Translations under genes and position numbers: made by a program
In this document: positions 1 to 9,612 of the stretch, piece after piece
Numbering within the stretch: the stretch's first letter is position 1
Layout of the letters: every line of letters begins with the position of its first letter
Notes under the pieces: model-generated
What the model was told of the DNA's origin: nothing
Seen by the model: only the letters and a program-made list of their open reading frames with translations
Databases searched by the model: none
Assembly (NCBI RefSeq): GCF_900116365.1
Contig: NZ_FPAG01000001.1
Coordinates: 461,924-525,923, forward strand
Length of the DNA stretch: 64,000 bases
Direction: 5' to 3'
Source of the DNA: Zhouia amylolytica
GTDB lineage: Bacteria; Bacteroidota; Bacteroidia; Flavobacteriales; Flavobacteriaceae

Positions 1-546
1 TCTCTTAAATGGGTCATTAAATATCATGATTTTGATCCTAATAATGACACTGGCAACAATTGGGCCGAAGATATTAGCGCAAAAGATATTCGACGTTTTT
101 CCGGGTTAATGATTAACCTAGGAATCGTATTTGCCTCAGACACCTTCAAGGATGAGTTTATGAAAGAAACAATTATTGGAAACGACGGCATTACAGTTTT
201 AACCACGAATGAAAAAGAGGCTGCATATAATGCAATCATAAACAAAACTCGTTATAACTGTGGTAAAGTAGTTAATGTGTCAGGATTGGGCGGGGGTGCC
301 ACCCTGGGTTTTGCAGAACACATACTCAGAGACTATATCAAAAAAGAGACTGGTTTCATTACGGCACATGAAATAGGACACACCATAGGTTATAATCATT
401 CTTCCAACATGACATACCCGCATGAAATTGACGGGAGTAATACAGGAATTAGTCCGGTAACTACCAGAGTTATGAACAACTTTTTTGAAGCTGGGCTATT
501 CCCGGTAACACCAGATTCTTACTATTTACCTTCAGACTTTGAATAA
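1..546 (+). CDS. HEIGH-motif zinc metalloprotease, C-terminal part (M57-like), cut by window edge
   Basis: The reading frame is open from the first base to a TAA at 544-546, so the N-terminus lies outside the window. About 181 residues are visible. Near the C-terminus is HEIGHTIGYNH, which fits the metzincin zinc signature HExxHxxGxxH: three His ligands plus the catalytic Glu. The HEIGH variant is the hallmark of peptidase family M57, common as secreted or lipoprotein proteases in Bacteroidota. Further on, 'VTTRVMNNFF' may correspond to the Met-turn. An N-terminal signal peptide is expected but cannot be seen. The gene converges with atpG and the two share a hairpin terminator. The substrate is unknown. 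Family assignment is good; the exact M57 label is an inference from the motif. Confidence 0.8.
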   Translation, partial: SLKWVIKYHDFDPNNDTGNNWAEDISAKDIRRFSGLMINLGIVFASDTFKDEFMKETIIGNDGITVLTTNEKEAAYNAIINKTRYNCGKVVNVSGLGGGATLGFAEHILRDYIKKETGFITAHEIGHTIGYNHSSNMTYPHEIDGSNTGISPVTTRVMNNFFEAGLFPVTPDSYYLPSDFE

Positions 547-553
547 CCCCAAT

Positions 554-586
554 AAAAAAAGGTTGTCTTTTCAGACAACCTTTTTT
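554..586. terminator. Bidirectional terminator between the metalloprotease and atpG
   Basis: An 8-bp perfect stem GGTTGTCT/AGACAACC (561-580) has a TTTC loop. It is preceded by a run of A and followed by a run of T, so it can end transcripts arriving from either side. Confidence 0.85.
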
Positions 587-608
587 ATTATAATGTAATA
601 ATCTATTC

Positions 609-1469
609 TTAACTATTCAATGCTTCTGCACCTCCAACAATTTCCAGAATCTCGGCAGTAATTGCAGCCTGACGTGCTTTGTTATAGGTTAGCGTAAGCT
701 CAGATTTCAGCTCTCCAGCATTATCTGTTGCTTTGTGCATTGCAGTCATTCGCGCACCATGTTCTGAAGCGAAAGAGTCTCTAATTGCTTTGTAAAGCTG
801 AGTTTTAAGCGATTTAGGAATTAAAGTTTCCACAATCTCAGCTTTATTTGGCTCATAGATATAATCTAATGCAACATCTTCATCAAATTCTGCAGGAACA
901 ATTGGCAAGAAGTCTTCGGCAGTTACAATTTGAGTTGCAGCATTCTTAAAGTGGTTATACAATAAAACTATCTTATCATAAGCACCTTCAGCATAAAGAC
1001 CCATTAATTGCTCAGCTACAGCTGAAACATTTTCAAAAGTAAGGTCGTCGAATATAGCATTATTGTTTTCTATAATCTTATAACGCTTGCTTAGTATATC
1101 GTTTCCTTTTTTACCAATGGTAACCAATTCCACTTCCTTACCAGCATAATCTTCTGTAGCTAATTTAACCGCACCTTTAATGATGTTTGAGTTAAAACCA
1201 CCACAAAGCCCTCTGTTAGATGTAATAGCAACAACCAACACTTTATTCACATCGCGCTTTTCAGCAAATACACTTCCAGAATCCCCTTCTAGTGTAGCAC
1301 CTAAGCTTTGAAGAAGTTCGGTAAGTTTATCTGCATATGGACGCATAGCAGTAATCGCATCCTGGGCTTTCTTCAACTTAGCAGCAGATACCATTTTCAT
1401 AGCACTGGTAATTTGCATGGTTGATGAAACCGAAGATATTCTACCGCGTATTTCTTTTAAGTTTGCCAT
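609..1469 (-). CDS. atpG: F1Fo ATP synthase gamma subunit
   Basis: The gamma subunit forms the central rotor shaft that turns inside the alpha3-beta3 head and couples proton flow to ATP synthesis. The 286 residues are normal for the family. The conserved N-terminal helix (RISSVSSTMQITSAMKMV) and C-terminal helix (LTYNKARQAAITAEILEI), which together form the coiled-coil shaft, are both visible, as is the central GLCGGFNSN motif. It is the last gene of the minus-strand operon atpB-E-F-H-A-G. The beta and epsilon genes (atpD, atpC) are not next to it, consistent with the split ATP synthase locus of Bacteroidota. Confidence 0.97.
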   Translation of the reverse strand: MANLKEIRGRISSVSSTMQITSAMKMVSAAKLKKAQDAITAMRPYADKLTELLQSLGATLEGDSGSVFAEKRDVNKVLVVAITSNRGLCGGFNSNIIKGAVKLATEDYAGKEVELVTIGKKGNDILSKRYKIIENNNAIFDDLTFENVSAVAEQLMGLYAEGAYDKIVLLYNHFKNAATQIVTAEDFLPIVPAEFDEDVALDYIYEPNKAEIVETLIPKSLKTQLYKAIRDSFASEHGARMTAMHKATDNAGELKSELTLTYNKARQAAITAEILEIVGGAEALNS

Positions 1470-1482
1470 TTATATGATAGTA

Positions 1483-1534
1483 TTTAGTATTGAGTATTCA
1501 GTAGTGAGAAAAACACCCACTACTCAATACTAAA
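1483..1534 (-). other. Intergenic hairpin between atpA and atpG
   Basis: A 14-bp perfect inverted repeat (TTTAGTATTGAGTA at 1483-1496, its complement at 1521-1534) nearly fills the 72-nt gap between atpA and atpG. There is no T-run, so it is not a standard terminator. It resembles the GAGTA-rich short intergenic repeats seen in Bacteroidota. It could affect mRNA stability or the relative output of atpG. Confidence 0.6.
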
Positions 1535-1541
1535 ATCTAAT

Positions 1542-3122
1542 TTATCCTTTATATTTCTCAGACAATTCCTTCGCCACAGACGCTAATGTATCTGTAACTT
1601 CGTCTGTTAGTTTCCCTGCTTTAAGCGTATCTAAGATATCTCTGTGCTTAGCATTCAAGTACTCGATATAATCTCTTTCGAATTCTTTTACCTTTTCAAC
1701 AGGTACATCTTTTAACAAGTTCTTAGAACCAGCGTAGATGATTGCCACCTGATCTTCAACAGTGTAAGGATCGTTTTGAGCTTGTTTTAAGATCTCAACG
1801 TTACGCTTACCTTTCTCAATCACGTTCATTGTAGCAGCATCAAGGTCAGATCCGAATTTAGCAAAGGCCTCTAATTCGCGATACTGTGCTTGGTCTAACT
1901 TCAATGTACCAGCAACTTTCTTCATTGATTTAATCTGAGCTGACCCCCCTACACGTGATACAGAAATACCAACGTTAATTGCCGGACGAACACCAGAGTT
2001 AAATAAATCCGACTCTAAGAATATCTGTCCATCAGTAATTGAAATTACGTTAGTCGGGATATAAGCAGAAACGTCACCAGCCTGTGTTTCGATAATTGGA
2101 AGTGCCGTTAATGATCCACCTCCCTTTACAACAGACTTTAAAGAATCTGGTAAGTCATTCATGTTTTTAGCGATATCATCATCTGCAATTACTTTAGCAG
2201 CACGCTCTAATAAACGAGAGTGAAGGAAGAATACATCCCCAGGATATGCTTCACGACCTGGAGGACGACGTAATAACAATGATAATTCACGGTATGCCAC
2301 AGCTTGCTTTGACAAATCATCATATATGATTAATGCCGGACGACCTGTGTCACGGAAATACTCTCCGATAGCAGCACCTGCAAAAGGAGCATACACCTGC
2401 ATTGGAGCAGGATCAGAAGCGTTTGCTGCAACTATAGTAGTGTAAGCCAAAGCACCTTTTTCTTCTAAGGTCTTAGCAATAGCTGCTACTGTTGAAGCTT
2501 TCTGCCCTACTGCAACATATATACAATATACAGGCTCACCTGCATCGTAAAATTCTTTCTGATTTAAGATGGTGTCAATACAAACTGTTGTTTTACCAGT
2601 CTGACGGTCTCCAATCACCAACTCACGTTGCCCTCTACCTACAGGAATCATCGCATCGATTGCTTTTACACCTGTCTGTAATGGTTCGTTCACCGGCTGA
2701 CGGAAAATAACCCCAGGAGCTTTACGCTCTAATGGCATCTCATACAATTCACCTTCAATTGGTCCTTTACCATCAATCGGGTTTCCTAAAGTATCAACTA
2801 CACGCCCTACGATTCCTTCACCTGTTTTGATAGAAGCAATACGCTCAGTACGTTTTACTGTATCACCTTCTCTAATTTCTTTAGAAGGCCCTAGTAATAC
2901 GATACCTACGTTATCCTCTTCCAGGTTAAGAACGATTCCCTGCATTCCGGTTTCGAATTCCACTAATTCACCATACTGTGCATTAGAAAGACCGAAAACA
3001 CGGGCAACACCATCCCCTACCTGCAAAACAGTTCCTACCTCATCTAATTTAGCGGTAGCATCAAAATTTGATAGTTGCTTTTTTAATATTGCTGATACTT
3101 CAGCAGCTTTAACTTCTGCCAT
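1542..3122 (-). CDS. atpA: F1Fo ATP synthase alpha subunit
   Basis: The alpha subunit is the regulatory, non-catalytic nucleotide-binding subunit of the F1 head on the cytoplasmic side. The 526 residues carry the N-terminal beta-barrel, the Walker A motif GDRQTGKT at about residues 171-178, the Walker B region [17 protein letters not shown], and the [11 protein letters not shown] segment containing the arginine that reaches into the beta-subunit catalytic site. The start ([10 protein letters not shown]) is typical of Bacteroidota alpha subunits. It lies between atpH and atpG in the operon, 63 nt after the atpH stop. Confidence 0.98.
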   Translation of the reverse strand: MAEVKAAEVSAILKKQLSNFDATAKLDEVGTVLQVGDGVARVFGLSNAQYGELVEFETGMQGIVLNLEEDNVGIVLLGPSKEIREGDTVKRTERIASIKTGEGIVGRVVDTLGNPIDGKGPIEGELYEMPLERKAPGVIFRQPVNEPLQTGVKAIDAMIPVGRGQRELVIGDRQTGKTTVCIDTILNQKEFYDAGEPVYCIYVAVGQKASTVAAIAKTLEEKGALAYTTIVAANASDPAPMQVYAPFAGAAIGEYFRDTGRPALIIYDDLSKQAVAYRELSLLLRRPPGREAYPGDVFFLHSRLLERAAKVIADDDIAKNMNDLPDSLKSVVKGGGSLTALPIIETQAGDVSAYIPTNVISITDGQIFLESDLFNSGVRPAINVGISVSRVGGSAQIKSMKKVAGTLKLDQAQYRELEAFAKFGSDLDAATMNVIEKGKRNVEILKQAQNDPYTVEDQVAIIYAGSKNLLKDVPVEKVKEFERDYIEYLNAKHRDILDTLKAGKLTDEVTDTLASVAKELSEKYKG

Positions 3123-3185
3123 CTTAATTAAGTATTTAGATTAAAGGCGTTTTACTTAATTCGCCTATATTTTTTTATAATGTTA

Positions 3186-3725
3186 TTATAAACTGTTTGA
3201 AAACGATCTTCTCAAAGAATTCAATTTATTGGCTACACTGGCATTGTACTGAACATCGCCAAGACGTAAAATGAATCCACCGATAATGCTTTCATCTATT
3301 TTATTCTCAAGTGTAATTTCTTTTCCGCTTAATTCTTTAACCTTTGCTAAAACTTTCTGCTCAAGTTCTGCGGTTAAAGGAACGGCCGTAGTAACTACTG
3401 CTACTTGTTTTCCCTTTTGTTCATCGTAAAGGATAATATACTTTTCTGCGATATCTCCCAAAATATCAACTCTTTTATAATCGGCTAATAAATCGAATAA
3501 GCCTTCACTAATAGTGTTGATTCCTTTAAAGATCTCTTTTAAAGCTGTAACCTTTACATTAGATTTTACAATAGGATTTTCTAGTAACGCTTTAAGATCA
3601 CTACTTCCGGCAATGGTATTTTTGATTAGCCCCATATCTTCGTTTACAGCTGCTGCTGCATTCTGATCAGTCGCCAATCCTAAAATTGCTTTTGCGTAAC
3701 GTATTGCTGCTCTAGATCCTGCCAT
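3186..3725 (-). CDS. atpH: F1Fo ATP synthase delta subunit
   Basis: The delta subunit (OSCP) caps the alpha3-beta3 head and ties it to the b-subunit stalk. The 179 residues match the usual length. The start is MAGSRAAIRYAKAIL, with the family's RYAKA box, and the C-terminal part has ENKIDESIIGGFILRLGD, matching the conserved 'vd.siiGG..ir.gd' block of delta subunits. The gap to atpF upstream is only 7 nt, so the two are almost certainly co-translated. Confidence 0.96.
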   Translation of the reverse strand: MAGSRAAIRYAKAILGLATDQNAAAAVNEDMGLIKNTIAGSSDLKALLENPIVKSNVKVTALKEIFKGINTISEGLFDLLADYKRVDILGDIAEKYIILYDEQKGKQVAVVTTAVPLTAELEQKVLAKVKELSGKEITLENKIDESIIGGFILRLGDVQYNASVANKLNSLRRSFSNSL

Positions 3726-3732
3726 CTGTTTC

Positions 3733-4230
3733 TTAATTATTTAAGGTAGTTACCTCTCCTAACATGTTTTCTACTAATGTCAACTGCTTATCTTTATCAG
3801 ACAATTCAGTCCTTACAACCTTCTCTGCGATCTCAACAGATAAAGAAGCCACCTGATCTTTTAATTCAGCAAGTGCAGTTTGCTTTTCGCTTTCGATTGC
3901 TGCCTGTGCCTGCTTGATCATTTTGTCAGCTTCCACCTGAGCTTGCTCCTTAGCATCTGCTATCATCTTCTCTTTAACTTCACGAGCTTCTTTAAGGATC
4001 ACTTCTCTCTCAGCACGCGCTTCTTTTAAAAGCTTTTCGTTATCAGCTTTTAAATTCTGCATTTCTTTCTTAGCCTCTTCAGCTGAAGCCAATGCACTGT
4101 TAATAGATTCTTCTCTGCCTTTTACTGCGCCTAAAATTGGTTTCCAGGCATATTTACGCAATAACACAAAAAGAATCACAAAAACGATAAGCGACCAGAA
4201 GATCAAACTTTCAGGATGTGTAATATTCAT
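3733..4230 (-). CDS. atpF: F1Fo ATP synthase b subunit
   Basis: The b subunit is the peripheral stalk that holds the F1 head against the membrane sector. The 165 residues start with one membrane segment (about residues 7-27, LIFWSLIVFVILFVLLRKYAW). A long Lys/Glu/Ala-rich helix up to about residue 140 follows, the typical dimeric coiled coil. The conserved RKYAWKPI stretch follows the membrane helix. It is separated from atpE by a 91-nt gap with a strong hairpin. Confidence 0.96.
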   Translation of the reverse strand: MNITHPESLIFWSLIVFVILFVLLRKYAWKPILGAVKGREESINSALASAEEAKKEMQNLKADNEKLLKEARAEREVILKEAREVKEKMIADAKEQAQVEADKMIKQAQAAIESEKQTALAELKDQVASLSVEIAEKVVRTELSDKDKQLTLVENMLGEVTTLNN

Positions 4231-4273
4231 TATAATAGATATTAAATAACGTTTCTTTACTTTCTACTTTAAA

Positions 4274-4304
4274 ATCACGCTATAACCAACCGTTACAGCG
4301 TGAT
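4274..4304 (-). promoter_or_regulatory. Hairpin between atpE and atpF, possible attenuator or mRNA stabiliser
   Basis: ATCACGCT (4274-4281) pairs with AGCGTGAT (4297-4304), and an inner TAAC/GTTA pair extends the stem. On the coding strand it follows the atpE stop (4322) and is followed by only TTTT, so it would be at most a leaky terminator. Its position right after the c-subunit gene fits a role in raising c-subunit mRNA over the downstream genes. This role is inferred. Confidence 0.55.
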
Positions 4305-4321
4305 CTTTCTTTTTTCAAAAA

Positions 4322-5657
<1,336 letters not shown>

Positions 5658-5699
5658 ACCTTTTCTTGATAAAAATAAATGGTCTCCAAAAATTTGGTG

Positions 5700-5707
5700 C
5701 AAAGGTA
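5700..5707 (-). promoter_or_regulatory. Promoter -7 box for atpB
   Basis: On the minus strand this reads TACCTTTG, an exact match to the Bacteroidota -7 consensus TAnnTTTG. Transcription would begin about 35-40 nt before the ATG at 5657. No clear TTG -33 box was found at the usual distance. It implies atpB can be transcribed separately from the genes upstream. Confidence 0.6.
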
Positions 5708-5800
5708 CATTTTTTATTCACATTTTGAAGTTAACAACTATATTTTTTTAATCATTAACAAAAATATCCTGAATTACTGATAGCTAAATAGTTAGTTGAT

Positions 5801-6181
5801 CTATTTCAACAACTTAACTGCAAAGACTGTTTCGAAAAATAAAAATAAAAAATACGGTATAAAGAAAGCTGCTACATCGGCAATAGGCTCCGGGGCTTTT
5901 CCCTGGATAACAGGAATTAAAAAAACAACGGCAGCGAACATTTTTAAACCACTGCAGGCCAAAAAAGCAAAACCTGTTTTATCAGGCAGATTATTACTAA
6001 CCGCTAAAACAGCCAAATAGATAAAGAAGGTAATTGTAAAATGAAAAAGGTAGATACTCCAGGTGCTATAATAAAAAGTATACTGATCAGACAGTGCTCC
6101 AATGGCAAAATGATGCAATACAAATAACACCAAGGCAAACGGAATAAGAATCTTTAAAAAGTTGAGTAGTTTTTGCTTCAT
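5801..6181 (-). CDS. Small four-helix membrane protein upstream of atpB (AtpI-position, DUF6168-like)
   Basis: The 126 residues show about four membrane segments: one after the Lys-rich start, one around YLFHFTITFFIYLAVLAV, one around LKMFAAVVFLIPVI and one at the C-terminus (FFIPYFLFLFFETVF). No catalytic motif is visible. It sits exactly where many bacteria carry atpI, an assembly factor for the c ring, between the AtpZ-like gene and atpB. A helper role in ATP synthase assembly is inferred from position only. The DUF6168 label is from memory of Flavobacteriaceae annotations and is less certain. Confidence 0.7.
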   Translation of the reverse strand: MKQKLLNFLKILIPFALVLFVLHHFAIGALSDQYTFYYSTWSIYLFHFTITFFIYLAVLAVSNNLPDKTGFAFLACSGLKMFAAVVFLIPVIQGKAPEPIADVAAFFIPYFLFLFFETVFAVKLLK

Positions 6182-6207
6182 TAATGTGCGTATGTTTGGA
6201 TAAGGAT

Positions 6208-6456
6208 TTAATTTTTATTGGGAGTATCATCTTCATTTTCACTAATGTTTTTTACCTGCCTTATAACGTTATATAATGCAGCAAAAACACTTAGCAGAGA
6301 GAATATTATAGTAAAAGCCGAAAAATTATTTGGATATTTTTCATCGAGCCAGACCCCAAAATAGGTTCCGGCTCCGATAATAATAGCCATTTGAAGGCCT
6401 ATATTTGAAAACTTTATCCAGTTATTAAGCTGATTTTTCCGCTTTTCCTGATTCAT
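6208..6456 (-). CDS. AtpZ/AtpI family small membrane protein
   Basis: The 82 residues have a short basic N-terminus, two membrane helices (about 15-35 and 45-65) and the motif GTYFGVWLDEKYPN. This matches the 'G..lG.wLD...' signature of the AtpZ/AtpI family found at the head of F-type ATP synthase operons. The family is linked to ATP synthase assembly or Mg2+ handling. The start overlaps the end of the bactofilin gene by 32 nt in another frame; no later Met is available before the first helix, so translational coupling is likely. Confidence 0.85.
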   Translation of the reverse strand: MNQEKRKNQLNNWIKFSNIGLQMAIIIGAGTYFGVWLDEKYPNNFSAFTIIFSLLSVFAALYNVIRQVKNISENEDDTPNKN

Positions 6457-6832
6457 TCTTTAATGATTTCACAGCATGTCCCTTCATGGTACAGGTTGCA
6501 TTGAATGCAGCACCGGGCTCTACAGCAAGTTTACCAATTACTACCTCACCTTCTATAAAAGCAGTAGCCTTTAGACTTAAAACCTCATCAACCTTCAGGG
6601 TTCCGTTAAACTTACCCTCGATGTCTGCATTTGCACTCTCTGCCTTACCAGAAATATATCCGGTTTTACCTATTACTAATTTTCCTTTAGTATTCACACT
6701 TCCTTCTAACTCACCATCAATACGGATATCAGATTCTGAAATAATATCTCCTTTTAATTTAGTATTAGGTAAAATTCTATTTGTAAGTCCTGTTGGTTGT
6801 TCGGTTCTTCCTTTTTTAGATTCTGCAAACAT
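6425..6832 (-). CDS. Bactofilin (polymer-forming cytoskeletal protein)
   Basis: Bactofilins polymerise without nucleotides into filaments under the membrane and organise cell-wall enzymes and cell shape. The 135 residues contain the DUF583/bactofilin core, a right-handed beta-helix built of short repeats such as GDIISESDIRIDGELEG and GYISGKAESANADIEGKF. Unstructured ends flank it (Lys/Glu-rich tail, ending EKSA). It starts 2 nt after the porW stop and overlaps the AtpZ-like gene, so porW, bactofilin and the ATP synthase helpers appear to form one transcription unit. Confidence 0.92.
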   Translation of the reverse strand: MFAESKKGRTEQPTGLTNRILPNTKLKGDIISESDIRIDGELEGSVNTKGKLVIGKTGYISGKAESANADIEGKFNGTLKVDEVLSLKATAFIEGEVVIGKLAVEPGAAFNATCTMKGHAVKSLKNESGKAEKSA

Positions 6833-6834
6833 GG

Positions 6835-9384
6835 CTAATATGGGGTTTGATTATTATTATAGATTTGGGTTAAATACTTTTCTAAACTCTTATGAATTTG
6901 TATGCTTTTATAATTGGAGGCGGAAATTACAAAATTTTCGTTTTGTATTAAATATAATTTGTTGATTTTTAGCAACTCGGCAAATCCTTCTGCTCTAAGT
7001 TTCGAAATTAGTCCGTGAACTACTACAAAAGTTTGATTACTATCATAAAGGTCTGTAGAAAGTTTTAATTCATCATACTCCAGGTCTATCAGCGACTTTG
7101 AAATAACCTTATACAGCTCATTTATTCCACTGGTATCTCTTGAGGCAAAAGGATAAACCAGTTTCCATTTGGTGGCTGTATCCAGGTCGTTCACTAAGGT
7201 GTCTTTTTTCAATCTTGGTACTAATGTCTCCAAAAGCTCTTTAGCCTTTTTACCTTCACTATTGTTCGGATAGTTAAGCGCTATGGCATTCAAGGCTTGT
7301 TCATAAGCATCAACTCCAATTAAACGTGCCTCTGTGGTAGCCTTTAACATGGCTAGTTTAGGAACTATTTCGTCACCATTAAACTCCGTTATATACTTAT
7401 CAGTACCTGCTAAAACCTCATCATACCGTTCTTTTTCAAATGCGCTATACAACTTAGCATAAATAGCCTTCGGACTGTTTGGGCCTTCTTTTAAGACAGC
7501 CTTCGGATTCTCCAATATACGGGCGTACCTGGATTCAGGATAGTTAAGAATTATATCGTTTTTTAGGCGCTGAGCCAATGGTGAATCGTTTATTTCATAG
7601 ATTTTATAAAGATTATACTTTGCAGGCAAGACTAATTTATCTTCAGGGTTATTTCCCAACAAGGATTCAAGACGATTAACCGCTAATCCATATTCCCTGA
7701 ACTTTTCTTTATAGATCAAACCTAATTGGTAATATGCAAAATTTTGTTCTGAATGGATGCTATCGAGTTCGTTATCTTCCTTAGGTAAACGATCTGTATA
7801 ATATGCAATTGAATATATATCCAAAGAGTCAGAACTTCGATTTTGAGTATTGACCACTACTTCATTCGTGGCTATAGCTCTGTCACTTAAACGCCAATTA
7901 TCCTCAAGTCCTCTTGCTCCCCACCTTTTTCTGAATTCATTTCTACCATAACTTACAGTAAGATCGTTATAGAAATAAAAGGTATTGGCATCAGAACTTT
8001 TAAAGGTGCGCCCTGCGAGCCCCATGGCTTTGTTTTGGGCTTCTCTTAAGGCTGCAATTCTTTCTTGCTCCTCTTTCTCAATTTCAATAGCCTTTAAAGA
8101 ATCGATATGTTTTTGGTAGTAGGCATCACGTTCTTCCTGGGGTAAATTAACCACATACAGAATACTGTCATTTCTAGCTAAAATCCCTTCATACTTGATA
8201 ACATCATCGAGATTTTCGCGCTTTTTAGATAGTATCCTAAATTTTTTACTGGTTGCTTCAATATTCGTAAGTGTACTGTCATAATAGGCTCCTGCCTCGG
8301 CAAATTCATGATTATCAAAATTTATTTCAGCCAGCGTTTCATAATTAATGGCGTTTAAAATTTTGTCAGGACTATCAGTGCGTAGAGATTTATTAAAATA
8401 ATACTCCGCTACTTCCGGAGCCTCCCGATCGAGGTAATACATCGCTAATTGATGATAAATTTTGTCTAAATACGGCCTGTTCTCCCTGTTTTTCTCCAAA
8501 TCTTTCAGCAACTCTAAAACCGCCTCTTCGTTTTCGGGAGTCACTTCGATATTCTTAATTTTTTCTATAAATGCATTGATATAATAGTCACGGGAAGTTC
8601 TTCTATTTAAGTCGATTACCTTATCAAAAGCCAGGTTTGCACTATCTTTATACCCCATGGCATTATACAACTGACCAATAATAAAATTATACCGTCCTCT
8701 TTCTTCATTACTTCGTGTATAATTAGACGCCAATTTTAATTTTTGAACAGCGCTATCCTTCTGTTCTAAATTAATATAAGCCTGCCCCATGATGGCATAG
8801 ATATCGGCGTAATCCTGATCTTTTATGTTAACACTTCTGAGTAGTCGTTTAAAGTTTTTTAACGCTAACTCTTCATACTCCATTCTGATATTGGTCTTTT
8901 CTCTCCATATCTTGGCCTGGTTTATGATGTCGCTTCGGGTGTATTTAGACAGGATATAATTAAAGGCTTCCAGGGCCGGTACAAAACGCTGATCGTAATA
9001 TCTGGCTTTTCCAAGTAAAAGATATGCTTCATCAGACTGGGTGTTCTTTTCTTGTCCATCGATGTACATTCCGTGCTTCTGAATCGCTTTTACAGCTTTC
9101 TCTTCTGCTCTTTCAAAATTTGGATTAATTGGCGAACCGGATAATCTCACCTCCTCAATTATCTCCATACGCTCTACAGGCAATATTTCCCAGTAATTAT
9201 CGCGATAATTCTCCTTGAGTAATTCTACTCCTTTATCTAACGCTAACTGTCCGTTATAAATCGTGTTAAATTCTGCATTTAACGCATGCCAGTTTCGGTT
9301 TACAAAAGCGTCTTTTTTTGTCGAACATCCGAATGTACATAAAAGCAGGAGCGATAAGGGATATATGATGTATTTGTACTTCAA
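6835..9384 (-). CDS. porW: T9SS periplasmic lipoprotein PorW/SprE
   Basis: PorW (SprE in F. johnsoniae) is a TPR-rich lipoprotein needed for type IX secretion and gliding; it links the PorKLMN core to the outer-membrane translocon. The 849 residues match the family. The signal peptide ends in a lipobox (LCTFGC, Cys20), followed by the family's typical WHALNAEFNTIYNG block. TPR helices fill most of the first 400 residues. There is a Lys/Glu-rich segment around 430-460 and further helical repeats to the C-terminus (YPNNSEGKKAKELL). It is the first gene of the cluster running into the ATP synthase genes and fits with the spr operon at 24414-43600. Confidence 0.92.
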   Translation of the reverse strand: MKYKYIIYPLSLLLLCTFGCSTKKDAFVNRNWHALNAEFNTIYNGQLALDKGVELLKENYRDNYWEILPVERMEIIEEVRLSGSPINPNFERAEEKAVKAIQKHGMYIDGQEKNTQSDEAYLLLGKARYYDQRFVPALEAFNYILSKYTRSDIINQAKIWREKTNIRMEYEELALKNFKRLLRSVNIKDQDYADIYAIMGQAYINLEQKDSAVQKLKLASNYTRSNEERGRYNFIIGQLYNAMGYKDSANLAFDKVIDLNRRTSRDYYINAFIEKIKNIEVTPENEEAVLELLKDLEKNRENRPYLDKIYHQLAMYYLDREAPEVAEYYFNKSLRTDSPDKILNAINYETLAEINFDNHEFAEAGAYYDSTLTNIEATSKKFRILSKKRENLDDVIKYEGILARNDSILYVVNLPQEERDAYYQKHIDSLKAIEIEKEEQERIAALREAQNKAMGLAGRTFKSSDANTFYFYNDLTVSYGRNEFRKRWGARGLEDNWRLSDRAIATNEVVVNTQNRSSDSLDIYSIAYYTDRLPKEDNELDSIHSEQNFAYYQLGLIYKEKFREYGLAVNRLESLLGNNPEDKLVLPAKYNLYKIYEINDSPLAQRLKNDIILNYPESRYARILENPKAVLKEGPNSPKAIYAKLYSAFEKERYDEVLAGTDKYITEFNGDEIVPKLAMLKATTEARLIGVDAYEQALNAIALNYPNNSEGKKAKELLETLVPRLKKDTLVNDLDTATKWKLVYPFASRDTSGINELYKVISKSLIDLEYDELKLSTDLYDSNQTFVVVHGLISKLRAEGFAELLKINKLYLIQNENFVISASNYKSIQIHKSLEKYLTQIYNNNQTPY

Positions 9385-9466
9385 GCGTAGGTGGTTTAGT
9401 TGATTAACTTATTATTAAACCAAATATTGTTAGGCATGTAAAAATACATTTCTTTTTTATATAAAT

Positions 9467-9489
9467 AAAAAAAGCCCGTAAAACGGGCT
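9467..9489 (-). terminator. Terminator of the ABC exporter operon
   Basis: AGCCCGT/ACGGGCT stem with an AAA loop (9473-9489). On the minus strand a T-run follows. It lies downstream of the ATPase gene that ends at 9613. Confidence 0.8.
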
Positions 9490-9526
9490 CTGATTAGAAA
9501 TAGATATTTAAAAACTTGGTTGATTT

Positions 9527-9589
9527 CTATACTGAACTCATCCCAATCCAGATGAGGCTAACACCTAAAAACAAAATATTCAGATGCAT
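9527..9589 (-). CDS. Possible 20-residue membrane peptide after the ABC ATPase
   Basis: An ATG at 9589 lies 23 nt after the ATPase stop and opens a 20-codon frame ending TAG at 9527. The peptide starts MHLNILFL, is almost wholly hydrophobic with one Trp, and could span the membrane once. The operon terminator follows 38 nt later. Translation is unproven, and a frame this short can arise by chance. Confidence 0.25.
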   Translation of the reverse strand: MHLNILFLGVSLIWIGMSSV

Positions 9590-9612
9590 GAGTTGCAAAA
9601 TTTAAAGTTCGA

